DNA from: Vulcanibacillus modesticaldus
GTDB lineage: Bacteria; Bacillota; Bacilli; Tepidibacillales; Tepidibacillaceae
Direction: 5' to 3'
Length of the DNA stretch: 64,000 nt
Assembly (NCBI RefSeq): GCF_001730235.1
Contig: NZ_MIJF01000035.1
Span: 1 to 64,000, forward strand
The notes beneath the pieces are model-generated. The model ran no database searches. It was not told where the DNA came from and worked only from the letters and a program-made list of their open reading frames with translations. The position numbers and the translations under genes are program-made. Below are positions 48,885-58,823 of this stretch, in pieces (position 1 is the first letter of the stretch; every line of letters starts with the position of its first letter).

Positions 48885-49796
48885 TTACACATTTTCCAGC
48901 TTTAAATGTGTAATTATCGGATCTAAATTTTGAATATACCTTTCATCTATCATTGGAGCAAATAAATCCCCCTTATTCGATAGTCGCTCAAAAACATTTA
49001 ATAAGTGAAAATCCTCTGGTTTAATACCTTTTTTTAACTCCTCCCACTCTATCGGCATTGATACTGTTGCTCCTTTGGTTGCTCTAGGTGAATAAACTGT
49101 TACAATCGTTTTTCCGTGCCACATTTGCAAATAGTCAAAATAAATTTTGTTTTCCCTTTTATGAACCATTCTTTCCATGGAAATTTTATCGGGATATTTT
49201 TGACTAAAATAACTGGCAAAAAAGTGATTTATTTTCCTTGCCAGTTCATAATCATATTTCTCACCAATCGGAATATATATTTGCAATCCTGTTGCTCCAG
49301 AGGTTTTAACCCAACTCTTAATCTTAAGTGATTGTAAGGTTTCATATATGATCAAAGCAACTTCAGTCACTTGATCAAATGTTTGCCCTTCAGACGGATC
49401 TAAATCAAAAACTAAAGCTGAAGGAAATCCATCTTTTTGTCGTTTATTAAAAGTAGTATGAAACTCTAATGCTGCTTGATTACCTAACCAAGCTAATTCG
49501 GCACTAGAATTTAAAAGCATGTAGCATACATCTTTTTTCCGGTATTTATGTACCCATTCTGGAGCATAATCTGGTACGTTTTTTTGGAAAAAGTATTTAC
49601 CATTTACTCCATTTGGAAAACGGATCGTAGTTAATAGACGATCCTTGGAATGAGGAATGATATAAGGAGTAAGTTTGATCAGTATTTCAATATAATCGAG
49701 TTTTCGAATACCTACTTCTGGCCACATTAACTTAAAAGGATTAGTTATCCGTACTGAATATCCATCAATTGTTATTTCTTCAATTATAGGACCCAT
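48885..49796 (-). CDS. ligD: LigD-type NHEJ polymerase/primase domain protein
   Basis: 303 residues. An archaeo-eukaryotic primase-like polymerase of bacterial end joining: ITNPFKLMWPEVGIRKLDYI near the start, FDLDPSEG (catalytic Asp pair), KTSGATGLQIYIP, and SPRATKGATVSMPIEWEEL. In B. subtilis this module is fused C-terminally to the ligase in one LigD of about 611 residues. Here it is a separate frame overlapping the ligase gene by 13 bases in the -1 frame. Its start has only a weak ribosome site, so translation probably depends on coupling. Confidence 0.88.
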   Translation of the reverse strand: MGPIIEEITIDGYSVRITNPFKLMWPEVGIRKLDYIEILIKLTPYIIPHSKDRLLTTIRFPNGVNGKYFFQKNVPDYAPEWVHKYRKKDVCYMLLNSSAELAWLGNQAALEFHTTFNKRQKDGFPSALVFDLDPSEGQTFDQVTEVALIIYETLQSLKIKSWVKTSGATGLQIYIPIGEKYDYELARKINHFFASYFSQKYPDKISMERMVHKRENKIYFDYLQMWHGKTIVTVYSPRATKGATVSMPIEWEELKKGIKPEDFHLLNVFERLSNKGDLFAPMIDERYIQNLDPIITHLKLENV

Positions 49797-50740
49797 TCCG
49801 TACCATCTGCCTTTTGAGGTTTTAGTGTGCTAAATCCGAGAATTTTAGGGTGTCTCAACTTAAAATCGCTAGTCCATTCCATAAACTGAACCCAACAGGT
49901 TAAAATCGGTTTAAGCCATATTACTCCTTTATTATCTACATTATCAACAAAAGGGCTGTGTTTCTGTTGAAGATGGACTAGATAATCGTTTAATAATACC
50001 AAATCACCTTCTTTAAACACAGCATTAACTTTTCCTACATAAGATAACTTTTGATTGCGAAAAACTCCGAGTAGGAGTGAACTTGGAACACCATTTTTCC
50101 ATCGGATTCCACCTACAACCGTTAAAATCTTTTTATATATTTTCGTTTTTATCCAATCATGATGTGATTTACCTGGGGAATAATAACTATTAATTTTTTT
50201 AGAAACAATACCTTCCCAACCTCTATCTTTCATTAATGCCATTAATTTATTTCCATCTTTAAAATCATCAGTAATAGCAATAGTATCATCCTGTTCTAAT
50301 TGGTTAACTAATAGCTCTTTTCTCACATTTAATGGTTGTTTACGGATGTCGTTTCCATTTAACGCTAGAAGATCAAAAACAACGTATTTTATTGGGTATT
50401 TTGTGGTATAATACTTTAGATTTTTATCTGTTTTGATCCTTTCACGTTTCAAAATATCTTCAAAGGATGGTTTATCACTTTCATCTAACACAATTAATTC
50501 ACCATCTAAAATTGCTTGGTCTCCCTTGAACAAATTCTTTAAACTTTCAAGTTCAGGATAATAAGCCGTTCGCTCACGTCCTTTTTTAGTGAACAAATGG
50601 ATCTTTCCGGCTTCAATATATGTGATTCCTCTAATACCATCCCATTTTATTTGATGAATCCATTCATCACCAGTAACAATTCTATCTTCCAGAATTGGTT
50701 CCATCGGCTGTATCAAATCCATTCTTATCAATCCATCCAT
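49784..50740 (-). CDS. ligD: LigD-type ATP-dependent DNA ligase domain protein
   Basis: 318 residues. The adenylation motif is IKWDGIRG (nucleotide-accepting Lys32), with LDGELIVLDE, YVVFDLLALNG, GWEGIVSKK (motif IV) and WIKTKIYK (motif V), and an OB-fold C-terminus. It seals breaks held by Ku. The ligase-then-polymerase order equals the domain order of B. subtilis LigD, and 318 plus 303 residues nearly equal its total length. The start is unclear: the ATG at 50740 and that at 50722 both lack a strong ribosome site. It follows ku by 46 bases. Confidence 0.9.
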   Translation of the reverse strand: MDGLIRMDLIQPMEPILEDRIVTGDEWIHQIKWDGIRGITYIEAGKIHLFTKKGRERTAYYPELESLKNLFKGDQAILDGELIVLDESDKPSFEDILKRERIKTDKNLKYYTTKYPIKYVVFDLLALNGNDIRKQPLNVRKELLVNQLEQDDTIAITDDFKDGNKLMALMKDRGWEGIVSKKINSYYSPGKSHHDWIKTKIYKKILTVVGGIRWKNGVPSSLLLGVFRNQKLSYVGKVNAVFKEGDLVLLNDYLVHLQQKHSPFVDNVDNKGVIWLKPILTCWVQFMEWTSDFKLRHPKILGFSTLKPQKADGTEWVL

Positions 50741-50786
50741 TCAAATATTCACTTATATAGTTTTTCTATGATAATATTCGTATTTA

Positions 50787-51614
50787 TTAACTAGCTGTGG
50801 TTTTCTTTTTCCTGCCCCTATTAGTTCCTTTTTTTGTTTTCTTCGGCGGTTCTGTTTGATCAATACTGGCTTGTAAAGCTTGCATAAGATCAATAATGTT
50901 TTTCTTTGGAACTTCTTTTTGTACTTCTATTTCTTCACCTTCAATTTTTCTTTGAATCAATTCCTTCAGAGCCTGACGATAATCATCAGTATATTTTTCT
51001 GGTTCAAATTTTGCAGTTAAATTGTCAATTAAATGTTTTGCCATTTCTAATTCTTTTTGGTCAAAGGATATGTCTTGAGAAACCCCCGGTACTAAGTCAA
51101 TAGCTCTAACTTCATCTGGGTAAAAAATTGTTTCTAAAACAAGAATATTTTTGTAAACTCTAAGGACAGCAAGCGATTGTTTAGATCGAATCGTTATTTT
51201 AGCGATACCAATCTTTCCCGTTTCAATCATCGCTTGTCTCAACAAATTATAGGCTTTTCCTCCCGTTTCTTGTGGTGACAAGTAATATGATTTATTGAAA
51301 TATATTGGGTCGATTTCAGATAGCTTAACAAAATCAAGTATTTCAATCGATTTATTAATATTGGGTTTCAGTGATTCTAAATCTTCGTCTTCGATTAATA
51401 CAAACCTTCCAGGTTCAAATTCATAGCCTTTGACGATTTCTTCCGGCTTCACTTCTCTATTACAAGTTGGACAAGTTTTAACGTATTTTATCGGAGTACG
51501 ACACTCACGATGAAGATATCTAAATTTGATATCTTTTTCTTCAGTAGAGGCGTACATTTTGATAGGGATATTCACCAATCCAAAGCTGATCGAACCTTTC
51601 CACATCGTATGCAT
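50787..51614 (-). CDS. ku: NHEJ DNA end-binding protein Ku
   Basis: 275 residues. Begins MHTMWKGSISFGLVNIPIKM, the bacterial Ku hallmark, with the Ku core to about residue 235 and the CPTCNREVKPEEIVKGYEF segment near 50. The tail (about 240-275) is Lys/Arg rich (KKTKKGTNRGRKKK), as in Ku proteins that bind DNA and recruit LigD. It forms a ring dimer on double-strand ends. It is the first gene of the ku-ligase-polymerase operon. The start has AAGGAGG 7 bases upstream. Confidence 0.94.
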   Translation of the reverse strand: MHTMWKGSISFGLVNIPIKMYASTEEKDIKFRYLHRECRTPIKYVKTCPTCNREVKPEEIVKGYEFEPGRFVLIEDEDLESLKPNINKSIEILDFVKLSEIDPIYFNKSYYLSPQETGGKAYNLLRQAMIETGKIGIAKITIRSKQSLAVLRVYKNILVLETIFYPDEVRAIDLVPGVSQDISFDQKELEMAKHLIDNLTAKFEPEKYTDDYRQALKELIQRKIEGEEIEVQKEVPKKNIIDLMQALQASIDQTEPPKKTKKGTNRGRKKKTTAS

Positions 51615-51840
51615 AAGAATACCTCCTTCTTAAGATAGTGTTTGGAAAATAAAAATCTTCATACTCAGTTTCTTTTTATTTTTTGATTATTTTCTTTATT
51701 GGAACTATTATGCATTTTATTTTGTGAGTATTTATCTGTATACATCTAATTTAAAATTTGCTAATATACAAACTAAATAAGTGTACTATAAAATTATTTA
51801 CGGAAATTATAACAGTTTACACCTTGAGGAGGAAGGGATT

Positions 51841-54084
51841 ATGAATTCTGTACTATCGAAAGCGTGGAATGGATTTAAACAAGGGAAGTGGGTGGAACAA
51901 GTTAACGTCAGGGACTTTATTCAAACTAACTACGTTCCCTATGACGGTGATGAAAGCTTTTTGGCAGGTCCGACTGAGCGAACAAAAAAAATAATAGATC
52001 AAATATTTGACTTAATTAAACATGAAAAAATAAACGGTGGTATATTGGATGTTGACGTTAGTACCCCATCTTCAATTACTTCTCACGGACCAGGTTATAT
52101 CGATAAAGATTTAGAAGTGATTGTTGGTTTGCAAACTGACGAACCTTTCAAACGCTCAATTCATCCTACGGGCGGTATTCGTATGGTTGAAGCAGCTTGT
52201 AAAGCATATGGATATGAAATGGATGAAAAAGTAAGTGAGATTTATCATAAATATCGTAAAACACATAATCAAGGTGTATTTGATGCCTATACTGATGAAA
52301 TGAAAAGAGCTAGAAAAACAGGGATTATTACCGGATTACCTGATGCTTATGGAAGAGGGAGAATAATTGGTGATTATCGCCGAGTAGCCCTCTATGGTGT
52401 TGATTTCTTAATTGAACAAAAGATTAAAGAGAAAAATGCTACTATTGAAGAATTTATGTCTGAAGATTTAATTCGCTTACGTGAAGAATTAACAGAACAA
52501 ATCAACGCATTAAACGAATTAAAAGAAATGGCATTATCTTATGGATACGATATTTCTAAACCTGCAACGAATGCAAAGGAAGCCGTTCAATGGTTATATT
52601 TTGCTTATCTTGCTGCAGTAAAAGAACAAAATGGTGCTGCAATGAGTATTGGAAGAATTTCTACCTTCCTTGATATATATATTGAAAGAGACCTTAATAC
52701 CGGCATCTTAACAGAAGAAGAAGCTCAAGAATTGATCGACCAGCTAGTGATTAAGCTTCGAATTGTTAAATTCTTCCGAACACCTGATTATAATGAATTA
52801 TTCAGTGGAGACCCTACTTGGGTTACTGAATCAATCGGTGGAATTGGTGAAGACGGAAGACATTTGGTAACAAAGAATTCCTTTAGAATTCTACACACTT
52901 TATATAATCTAGGTCCTGCTCCTGAACCAAATTTAACTGTTTTATGGTCTACAAAGCTTCCTGAAAACTTTAAAAAGTTCTGTGCTCAGGTATCAATTGA
53001 TACAAGCTCTATTCAATATGAAAATGATGATATCATGCGACCAGAATATGGTGACGATTATGCTATTGCATGCTGTGTATCTGCTATGAGAATCGGTAAG
53101 CAAATGCAATTCTTCGGAGCAAGAGCAAACTTAGCAAAAGCTTTATTATATGCAATTAATGGTGGTGTTGACGAAAAAACTGGTATTTTAGTAGGCCCAC
53201 GTTTTGAACCAATCACCGACGAAGTACTTGATTATGATACAGTGATGGAAAGATATGACAAGGTATTAGATTGGTTAGCGAACCTTTATATTAATACATT
53301 AAATGTTATTCACTACATGCATGATAAATATTCTTATGAAAGAATTCAAATGGCCCTACATGATCGTGATGTTTTTCGTACTATGGCCTGTGGGGTTGCC
53401 GGATTATCTGTTGTAGCTGATTCATTATCTGCTATAAAATATGCTAAAGTAACTACAGTACGCAATGAAGATGGATTAGTAGTATCTTATAACATTGAAG
53501 GCGATTATCCGAAATACGGAAACGACGATGACCGAGTTGATAGTATCGCTTCAGATTTGGTAAACAGATTTATGAATAAATTACGAAAAAACAAAACTTA
53601 TCGTAATTCATTACCAACAATGTCAATTTTAACTATTACATCAAATGTAGTATATGGTAAGAAAACAGGGGATACACCTGATGGTAGAAAAGCAGGTGAG
53701 CCGTTTGCTCCTGGGGCAAATCCAATGCACGGCAGAGATACTAATGGTGCAATCGCATCATTTAACTCAGTATCTAAGCTACCATATGAAGATTCTCAAG
53801 ACGGAATATCTTATACATTCTCAATTGTTCCAAAAGCTTTAGGAAAAGATGAAGAATCACGTAATTCAAACTTGGTATCTTTATTAGATGCATACTCATA
53901 TCAAGAAGGACATCATGTAAATGTCAATGTTTTTGATCGTGAATTGTTGTTAGATGCGATGGAGCATCCAGAAAAATATCCTCAATTAACTATTCGTGTG
54001 TCAGGATATGCAGTTAATTTTACAAAGCTAACAAGAGAACAACAATTAGATGTAATTAATAGAACATTCCATGAAAGTATGTGA
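51841..54084 (+). CDS. pflB: Formate C-acetyltransferase (pyruvate formate-lyase)
   Basis: 747 residues, the family length. Converts pyruvate and CoA to acetyl-CoA and formate. The catalytic pair Cys411-Cys412 (AIACCVSAM) and the radical glycine Gly722 in [12 protein letters not shown] are present. The enzyme works only without oxygen, because the glycyl radical is destroyed by it. The ATG at 51841 is preferred (GAGGAGG 8 bases upstream) over an in-frame GTG at 51781. The activase follows after 6 bases. No clear Rex or FNR site was found upstream. Confidence 0.95.
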   Translation: MNSVLSKAWNGFKQGKWVEQVNVRDFIQTNYVPYDGDESFLAGPTERTKKIIDQIFDLIKHEKINGGILDVDVSTPSSITSHGPGYIDKDLEVIVGLQTDEPFKRSIHPTGGIRMVEAACKAYGYEMDEKVSEIYHKYRKTHNQGVFDAYTDEMKRARKTGIITGLPDAYGRGRIIGDYRRVALYGVDFLIEQKIKEKNATIEEFMSEDLIRLREELTEQINALNELKEMALSYGYDISKPATNAKEAVQWLYFAYLAAVKEQNGAAMSIGRISTFLDIYIERDLNTGILTEEEAQELIDQLVIKLRIVKFFRTPDYNELFSGDPTWVTESIGGIGEDGRHLVTKNSFRILHTLYNLGPAPEPNLTVLWSTKLPENFKKFCAQVSIDTSSIQYENDDIMRPEYGDDYAIACCVSAMRIGKQMQFFGARANLAKALLYAINGGVDEKTGILVGPRFEPITDEVLDYDTVMERYDKVLDWLANLYINTLNVIHYMHDKYSYERIQMALHDRDVFRTMACGVAGLSVVADSLSAIKYAKVTTVRNEDGLVVSYNIEGDYPKYGNDDDRVDSIASDLVNRFMNKLRKNKTYRNSLPTMSILTITSNVVYGKKTGDTPDGRKAGEPFAPGANPMHGRDTNGAIASFNSVSKLPYEDSQDGISYTFSIVPKALGKDEESRNSNLVSLLDAYSYQEGHHVNVNVFDRELLLDAMEHPEKYPQLTIRVSGYAVNFTKLTREQQLDVINRTFHESM

Positions 54085-54090
54085 TAAGCT

Positions 54091-54804
54091 TTGAAGGGAA
54101 AAATTCATTCAGTAGAAACCTGTGGCACAGTTGATGGACCCGGAATACGTTTTGTAGTCTTCATGCAAGGTTGTCCTTTACGTTGCCAATATTGTCATAA
54201 TCCTGATACTTGGCATTTGAAGGATGGTAAAGAGATAGATGTTGAAGAACTGATAATTCGAATAAAAAAAGTTAGACCTTATATGAAATTTTCAGGTGGT
54301 GGCGTAACAATTTCTGGCGGAGAAGCAACTATGCAAAAAAAGTTCGTTATAGAGCTTCTAAAACGTTGTAAAGAAGAAGGAATTCATACTGCCATCGATA
54401 CCTCAGGATTTATTAGTTTAGACGACGCTAAAGAAATACTCACATATACAGACTTAGTTCTACTTGATATTAAGCATATTTCAGCTCAAAAACATAAACA
54501 ACTAACAGGTGTTACGAATGAATTAACCTTACAATTAGCAAAATATTTGCATCACCATAAAATTCCATTTTGGATCCGATATGTCCTTGTACCTGGATTA
54601 ACAGATGATATAGAAGACCTGTACGCATTACGAGCCTTTATAAATACAATTCCATCAGTGGAGAAAATAGAAGTATTACCATATCACACAATGGGCAAAT
54701 ATAAATGGTTAGAGCTGGGTTTAGAAGAACCTTTAAAAGGGGTTAAACCACCAACAGATAAACAAATTAAACTAGCTGAAGATATCTTGATAGCTGATCA
54801 TTAA
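54091..54804 (+). CDS. pflA: Pyruvate formate-lyase activating enzyme
   Basis: 237 residues of the radical SAM superfamily. The [4Fe-4S] motif is Cys28-x3-Cys32-x2-Cys35 (GCPLRCQYC), then SGGGVTISGGEA (SAM binding) and DTSG. It makes the glycyl radical on PflB. The start is TTG 6 bases after the pflB stop with no clear ribosome site, so coupled translation is likely. Confidence 0.94.
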   Translation: MKGKIHSVETCGTVDGPGIRFVVFMQGCPLRCQYCHNPDTWHLKDGKEIDVEELIIRIKKVRPYMKFSGGGVTISGGEATMQKKFVIELLKRCKEEGIHTAIDTSGFISLDDAKEILTYTDLVLLDIKHISAQKHKQLTGVTNELTLQLAKYLHHHKIPFWIRYVLVPGLTDDIEDLYALRAFINTIPSVEKIEVLPYHTMGKYKWLELGLEEPLKGVKPPTDKQIKLAEDILIADH

Positions 54805-54836
54805 CGAAATTAATAAACTTTGTAAATTAACATATT

Positions 54837-54862
54837 AAGGGGGAATTTATCCCCCTTACTTT
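54837..54862. terminator. Terminator after pflBA
   Basis: AAGGGGGA and TCCCCCTT form an 8-bp GC-rich stem with a 5-base loop. On the plus strand it is followed by ACTTTTC, a modest T-tail. It overlaps the stop region of the opposing gene. Confidence 0.7.
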
Positions 54863-55737
54863 TCTATTTTTATTACTTCAACTTGATAATAGTCTCCATC
54901 ACTTAGTATTTGTATTTCCCCCTGTCTTTTTAGTACATAGACATCGATCCAAGATTCATTTAACCTTTCTAATACATCATCACTAATTTTATACAAATTG
55001 GGATCATTAGAAAAAATAATACCTACTTGTGCATCAACTTCTTCAAGAAATTCAGGGTTGGAGCCTATATTACTTCCAAAATCGCTTACCTTCAATATTT
55101 CTGATTTTAGTTGATATTTATCAATAAGCTTTAATTCTATTTCTTCGTTAATATCACTTGTGAAGAGAAATTTTACATTTTTATGAATTAATTGAAATAC
55201 TAATGAATTTGCTTGTGGAGATAAAGATAATGGGTCACTTGGTGCCATTACAACAATTTTTACATTCGGGTATAACTTAATAACATCATCTTCTTTTAAC
55301 ATTTTGATCTCAAATTTCTGATTCTCTGGCAGCTTAAATTCTGAAGCAATCAATTCAGGAATATAAATGAAATCAACTGCATATTTATCGAGCACTGCAT
55401 TTAATCCACCAATATGCTCTTCGCTGAAATTAGTTAAAATTATCCCCCGCAGCTTTGTTATTCCATGCATATTCATTAAAAGAATTAATTGTTCTGCGGA
55501 TTCTATAGAACCTGTGTCAATTAAATAAAAATCATTTGTTGGGAGTTGTACAATAGTTGCCTCACCAATCGATAATGGCAAAAAACTAACTAGAAGTTCA
55601 TTGTACTCTATGTTTTGTTGATTAGATTGAATATAATCAACATTGATATTGGGTACTTTTGATAAAGTAAAACTATGATAAAAGTTAAGAATTATAAAAA
55701 AGAGGATAATTAGCAAGACCAACTTAATGAGTTTCAC
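54856..55737 (-). CDS. ComEC/Rec2-like beta-lactamase-fold protein with degenerate metal site
   Basis: 293 residues. A membrane anchor (about 3-24) is followed by an extracytoplasmic metallo-beta-lactamase fold like the C-terminal domain of ComEC: FLPLSIGEATIVQLP, FYLIDTG, LTNFSEEHIGGLNAVL and FLFTSDINEEIE line up with its FLDVGQGDA, IDTG, LTHPHADHIGG and LLTGD positions. The metal motif is broken: Asn103, Ser105 and Glu107 replace His, His and Asp, and only His108 remains. It is probably not a nuclease or hydrolase in the normal sense; a binding or regulatory role is possible. It lies next to dinG. Confidence 0.75.
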   Translation of the reverse strand: MKLIKLVLLIILFFIILNFYHSFTLSKVPNINVDYIQSNQQNIEYNELLVSFLPLSIGEATIVQLPTNDFYLIDTGSIESAEQLILLMNMHGITKLRGIILTNFSEEHIGGLNAVLDKYAVDFIYIPELIASEFKLPENQKFEIKMLKEDDVIKLYPNVKIVVMAPSDPLSLSPQANSLVFQLIHKNVKFLFTSDINEEIELKLIDKYQLKSEILKVSDFGSNIGSNPEFLEEVDAQVGIIFSNDPNLYKISDDVLERLNESWIDVYVLKRQGEIQILSDGDYYQVEVIKIEK

Positions 55738-55804
55738 TTGATCACCCTTTTGTCTTGTAATCTCATCCTCTTATATATATGAAAAATAATCCGTAATATT
55801 CTAC

Positions 55805-58621
55805 TTAATTTATCCAATCATTAATGTTTTGGAGGAGCTTAGTAAATTGCTGATACTTAATATCTACATCTGGCAAAGAATTGATAAATGCTTTTCCATA
55901 TCTAGATTCAACAATTCTTTTGTCAAAAACAATCACTACTCCTTTGTCTTTTTGCGTTCTAATTAATCTTCCAAAACCCTGTTTAAAACGAACTACTGCT
56001 TGGGGAACAGATAATTCCATAAACGGATTTTTTCGTTTTGCTCTTAAGCGTTCCGTCTTAGCCTCATGAATGGGGTGATTTGGGGGAGTAAATGGCAGAC
56101 GTACAATCACTAGAGCACTCAGACTTTCTCCGGGTACATCTACACCTTCCCAAAAACTATTAGTACCAAGTAGTATCGTCTGTTTATCTGAAATAAAACG
56201 CTTGGTTAATTTGGAACGACTGTTACTATCTATTCCATGACCAAGTACTTTAATCTGATAAGGTTCTAAGATGATTTTCAATAAGTCATAAGTTTTTTGT
56301 AACATTTGATGAGATGTGAAAAGAACTAGGGTCCTTCCATTTAAAGAGATAGCTATATCTGCAATATTTTTTGCAAGATGTTCAATATATCTCTCCTCTG
56401 ATACCTCTTGAATATTAGGAATATCTTTAGGAATACAAACTAATGCTTGTTCCTTATAATTGAATGGAGATGGAAGTTTAATCTTTCGTAGTTCCTCATC
56501 CTTAGAATCAAAACCAAACCAATTGCTTGCATAATTAAAAGAACCATTAACACTCAATGTAGCTGATGTTAATATAACACTATCCAATTTATCAAATAAA
56601 AACTCTTTTACAAATGAACCTACTTCTATCGGAGCAGCAAACAGATAAGAAAAAATCTTCTTTCTTTTAATAACTGTTTCAACCCAAAATACCATATTTA
56701 AATCATTAGCATGGTTCCACTCGGAAAAAGTTAGGCTTACTTCCCTTATCTCCTTTAAATATCCAGTAAAATCTACCAGTAAACTCTCCTCTACTTCAAG
56801 GTTTCTTAACTGTTGAATGATATCTTCCATTAAGTTCGCCCATTCAGTTAGATCAATAATGATATTTTCAGCTTGTTCTTGAATCTTTTCCCACTCTTTC
56901 CTCTGTTTTACCCTTTCAACTATTCTCAATGTTTTTCGGTTTGAATCTTGATTTTTTACAAACTGATCAACAAATTCTCCCAATAAATTAAAATAGTCTT
57001 GAATATTTGACTCTACTTTTGAAATTAAAGGAATAACATTATTCTTAATTTTATTTGCAATCACAAATTGATCAGGATCTTGAGATTGATAAAAATCATT
57101 CATCGCTTTTACTAAAAAGCCAGTTTTTCCATCTTTATAGTATTTTTGTATAAAATAGCTAAATTGATATTGGTTTAATTCAAATCCCAAATGTTTAGTA
57201 GCAACCTCTTCAAATTGATGTGCCTCATCAATAACCAAGTAATTAAATCCCGGTAATATCCGATTATCCGCTTTTAGGTTTGTTAATAAAAGTGAATGGT
57301 TAGTAATAATTAAATCAGCTGTTTGCGCTCTTTGTCTGGCTCGATGGTAAAAACAGCTTCTAAACCATGGACACATATGATTTAAACAGGAGTCTGGATC
57401 ACTACTTATCTCATTCCACAGACTTCGCCCAGTTTGGGAGAGATTAATTTCTTCGACGTCACCAGTTTTAGTCAATGTCACCCAAGTTAACACCTGTCCT
57501 AAATCGGTCATACCATCAATGCTAAGATTGATTTGGTTGACCTGCATAAGGTGTTGTTCAAATTTTCTTAAACATAGGTAATTGCTTCTTCCCTTAAGAA
57601 TGGTAGCTGAAAAATCAAAGGGAAGTATTTTTTTTAATAAAGGTATATCCCTTTGAAATAATTGTTCCTGTAGGTTAATTGTATGTGTTGCAATAACTAT
57701 CTTTTCATTTTGTTGTTTAGTCCAAAATACTGATGGTATCAAATAGGCTAAAGACTTGCCTGTACCCGTTCCTGCCTCAACCATAAGATGAGTTTGATCT
57801 AAAAATGCATTCCATACCTCATTAGACATACCTTTTTGTGCAGGTCTTAATTCAAAATTAGGAAAATTGTTAAATAATAATCCATTCTCATCAAACATTG
57901 ATTCAAACTGAATTTGATCAAATTCATATTCTTGATTTTCTTGGTACTCCTCTTCAGTCATTAACAGAGCAAGTTGATTTATTATCATAAATCTATCATC
58001 ATTTTCTTGATAATTATTCAATTTTTTGGCTATTATATCCTCTATAATGAAACTTAAGTCCTGATTATTACTTTGGGCTAATTGATGTAACCTTTGAAGA
58101 TAAACAAGAGGCATTTCATTTAACTGTGCTAACAATTGAAGTAATAGCTTTGCAGTCGCCATAGAATCCTCATCAGCCCGATGTGGTCTATCAAGGGAGA
58201 TTTCCAATTCATCAGCAATCAATTCTAACTTGTAGCTTTGAGCCATCGGCAATAAGATGCGAGAAAGTTGGAGAGTATCGATAATTAAACCTGAAAAAGG
58301 CATATATCCCAAATCTTCAAGGGTATTTTGAATAAAAGCTATATCAAATACAGCATTATGAGCTACAAAAATAGAACCCTCTAACATTGGTAACAATTTC
58401 AGCATAACTTCCTCGATTGTTGGAGCATCCTTCAACTTCTCAGGTGTAATACCAGTTAACTCTTGAAGAAAAGGTGGAATTTCTCGATCTGTATAGACAA
58501 AGGAGCTGAATACATCTTTAATTTCGTGATCTTCAATTAATACCGCTCCAACTTGAATGATTTTATCGATATCAGGTCTGTTACCTGTTGTTTCAAGATC
58601 AACTACGATATAACGGTTCAA
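55805..58621 (-). CDS. dinG: DinG-type ATP-dependent helicase with DEDDh exonuclease domain
   Basis: 938 residues (B. subtilis DinG about 930). An N-terminal DEDDh exonuclease (VVDLETTGNRPDIDKIIQVG, then HNAVFDIAFI and HRADEDSMATAKLLL, about 1-165) is followed by an XPD-like helicase: Walker A EAGTGTGKS (about 285), DEAH box, and the C-terminal helicase half. Four cysteines, Cys350, Cys412, Cys417 and Cys423, match the iron-sulphur ligand spacing of E. coli DinG (x4 and x5 between the last three). The TTG at 58621 is preferred (GAGGTGA upstream) over the ATG at 58657, which has no ribosome site. Confidence 0.92.
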   Translation of the reverse strand: MNRYIVVDLETTGNRPDIDKIIQVGAVLIEDHEIKDVFSSFVYTDREIPPFLQELTGITPEKLKDAPTIEEVMLKLLPMLEGSIFVAHNAVFDIAFIQNTLEDLGYMPFSGLIIDTLQLSRILLPMAQSYKLELIADELEISLDRPHRADEDSMATAKLLLQLLAQLNEMPLVYLQRLHQLAQSNNQDLSFIIEDIIAKKLNNYQENDDRFMIINQLALLMTEEEYQENQEYEFDQIQFESMFDENGLLFNNFPNFELRPAQKGMSNEVWNAFLDQTHLMVEAGTGTGKSLAYLIPSVFWTKQQNEKIVIATHTINLQEQLFQRDIPLLKKILPFDFSATILKGRSNYLCLRKFEQHLMQVNQINLSIDGMTDLGQVLTWVTLTKTGDVEEINLSQTGRSLWNEISSDPDSCLNHMCPWFRSCFYHRARQRAQTADLIITNHSLLLTNLKADNRILPGFNYLVIDEAHQFEEVATKHLGFELNQYQFSYFIQKYYKDGKTGFLVKAMNDFYQSQDPDQFVIANKIKNNVIPLISKVESNIQDYFNLLGEFVDQFVKNQDSNRKTLRIVERVKQRKEWEKIQEQAENIIIDLTEWANLMEDIIQQLRNLEVEESLLVDFTGYLKEIREVSLTFSEWNHANDLNMVFWVETVIKRKKIFSYLFAAPIEVGSFVKEFLFDKLDSVILTSATLSVNGSFNYASNWFGFDSKDEELRKIKLPSPFNYKEQALVCIPKDIPNIQEVSEERYIEHLAKNIADIAISLNGRTLVLFTSHQMLQKTYDLLKIILEPYQIKVLGHGIDSNSRSKLTKRFISDKQTILLGTNSFWEGVDVPGESLSALVIVRLPFTPPNHPIHEAKTERLRAKRKNPFMELSVPQAVVRFKQGFGRLIRTQKDKGVVIVFDKRIVESRYGKAFINSLPDVDIKYQQFTKLLQNINDWIN

Positions 58622-58748
58622 ATTCGTCACCTCGAAATCTATTACAAAATACGACATTAATTACATTAGTGCTTTTACTATCTTAATCCAATCTTTTATA
58701 CCATACAAGTAAAAAAAATAAAAAATTGCTAATAAACATTTGAACAAT

Positions 58749-58796
58749 AAAAAAGCCATTAAAAATGAAAGTGTATTATCTTTCATCTTTAATGAC
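58749..58796 (-). terminator. Terminator after the DsrE gene
   Basis: On the minus strand GTCATTAAAGATGAAAG pairs with CTTTCATTTTTAATGGC (with wobbles) around an 8-base loop and is followed by TTTTTTA. It lies 28 bases after the DsrE stop. Confidence 0.85.
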
Positions 58797-58823
58797 CTAT
58801 ATGATTTAAAGAAAATAATTTAA

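Noticed and set aside
49784-49830. Programmed -1 frameshift joining ligase and polymerase
   Set aside because: No X-XXY-YYZ slippery heptamer lies in the overlap and no stimulatory stem was evident. A plain gene split or a sequencing error is simpler.
51700-51800. Rex or FNR site upstream of pflB
   Set aside because: Only a half-site (TTGTGA) near 51720 is present; the expected inverted half TCACAA is missing.
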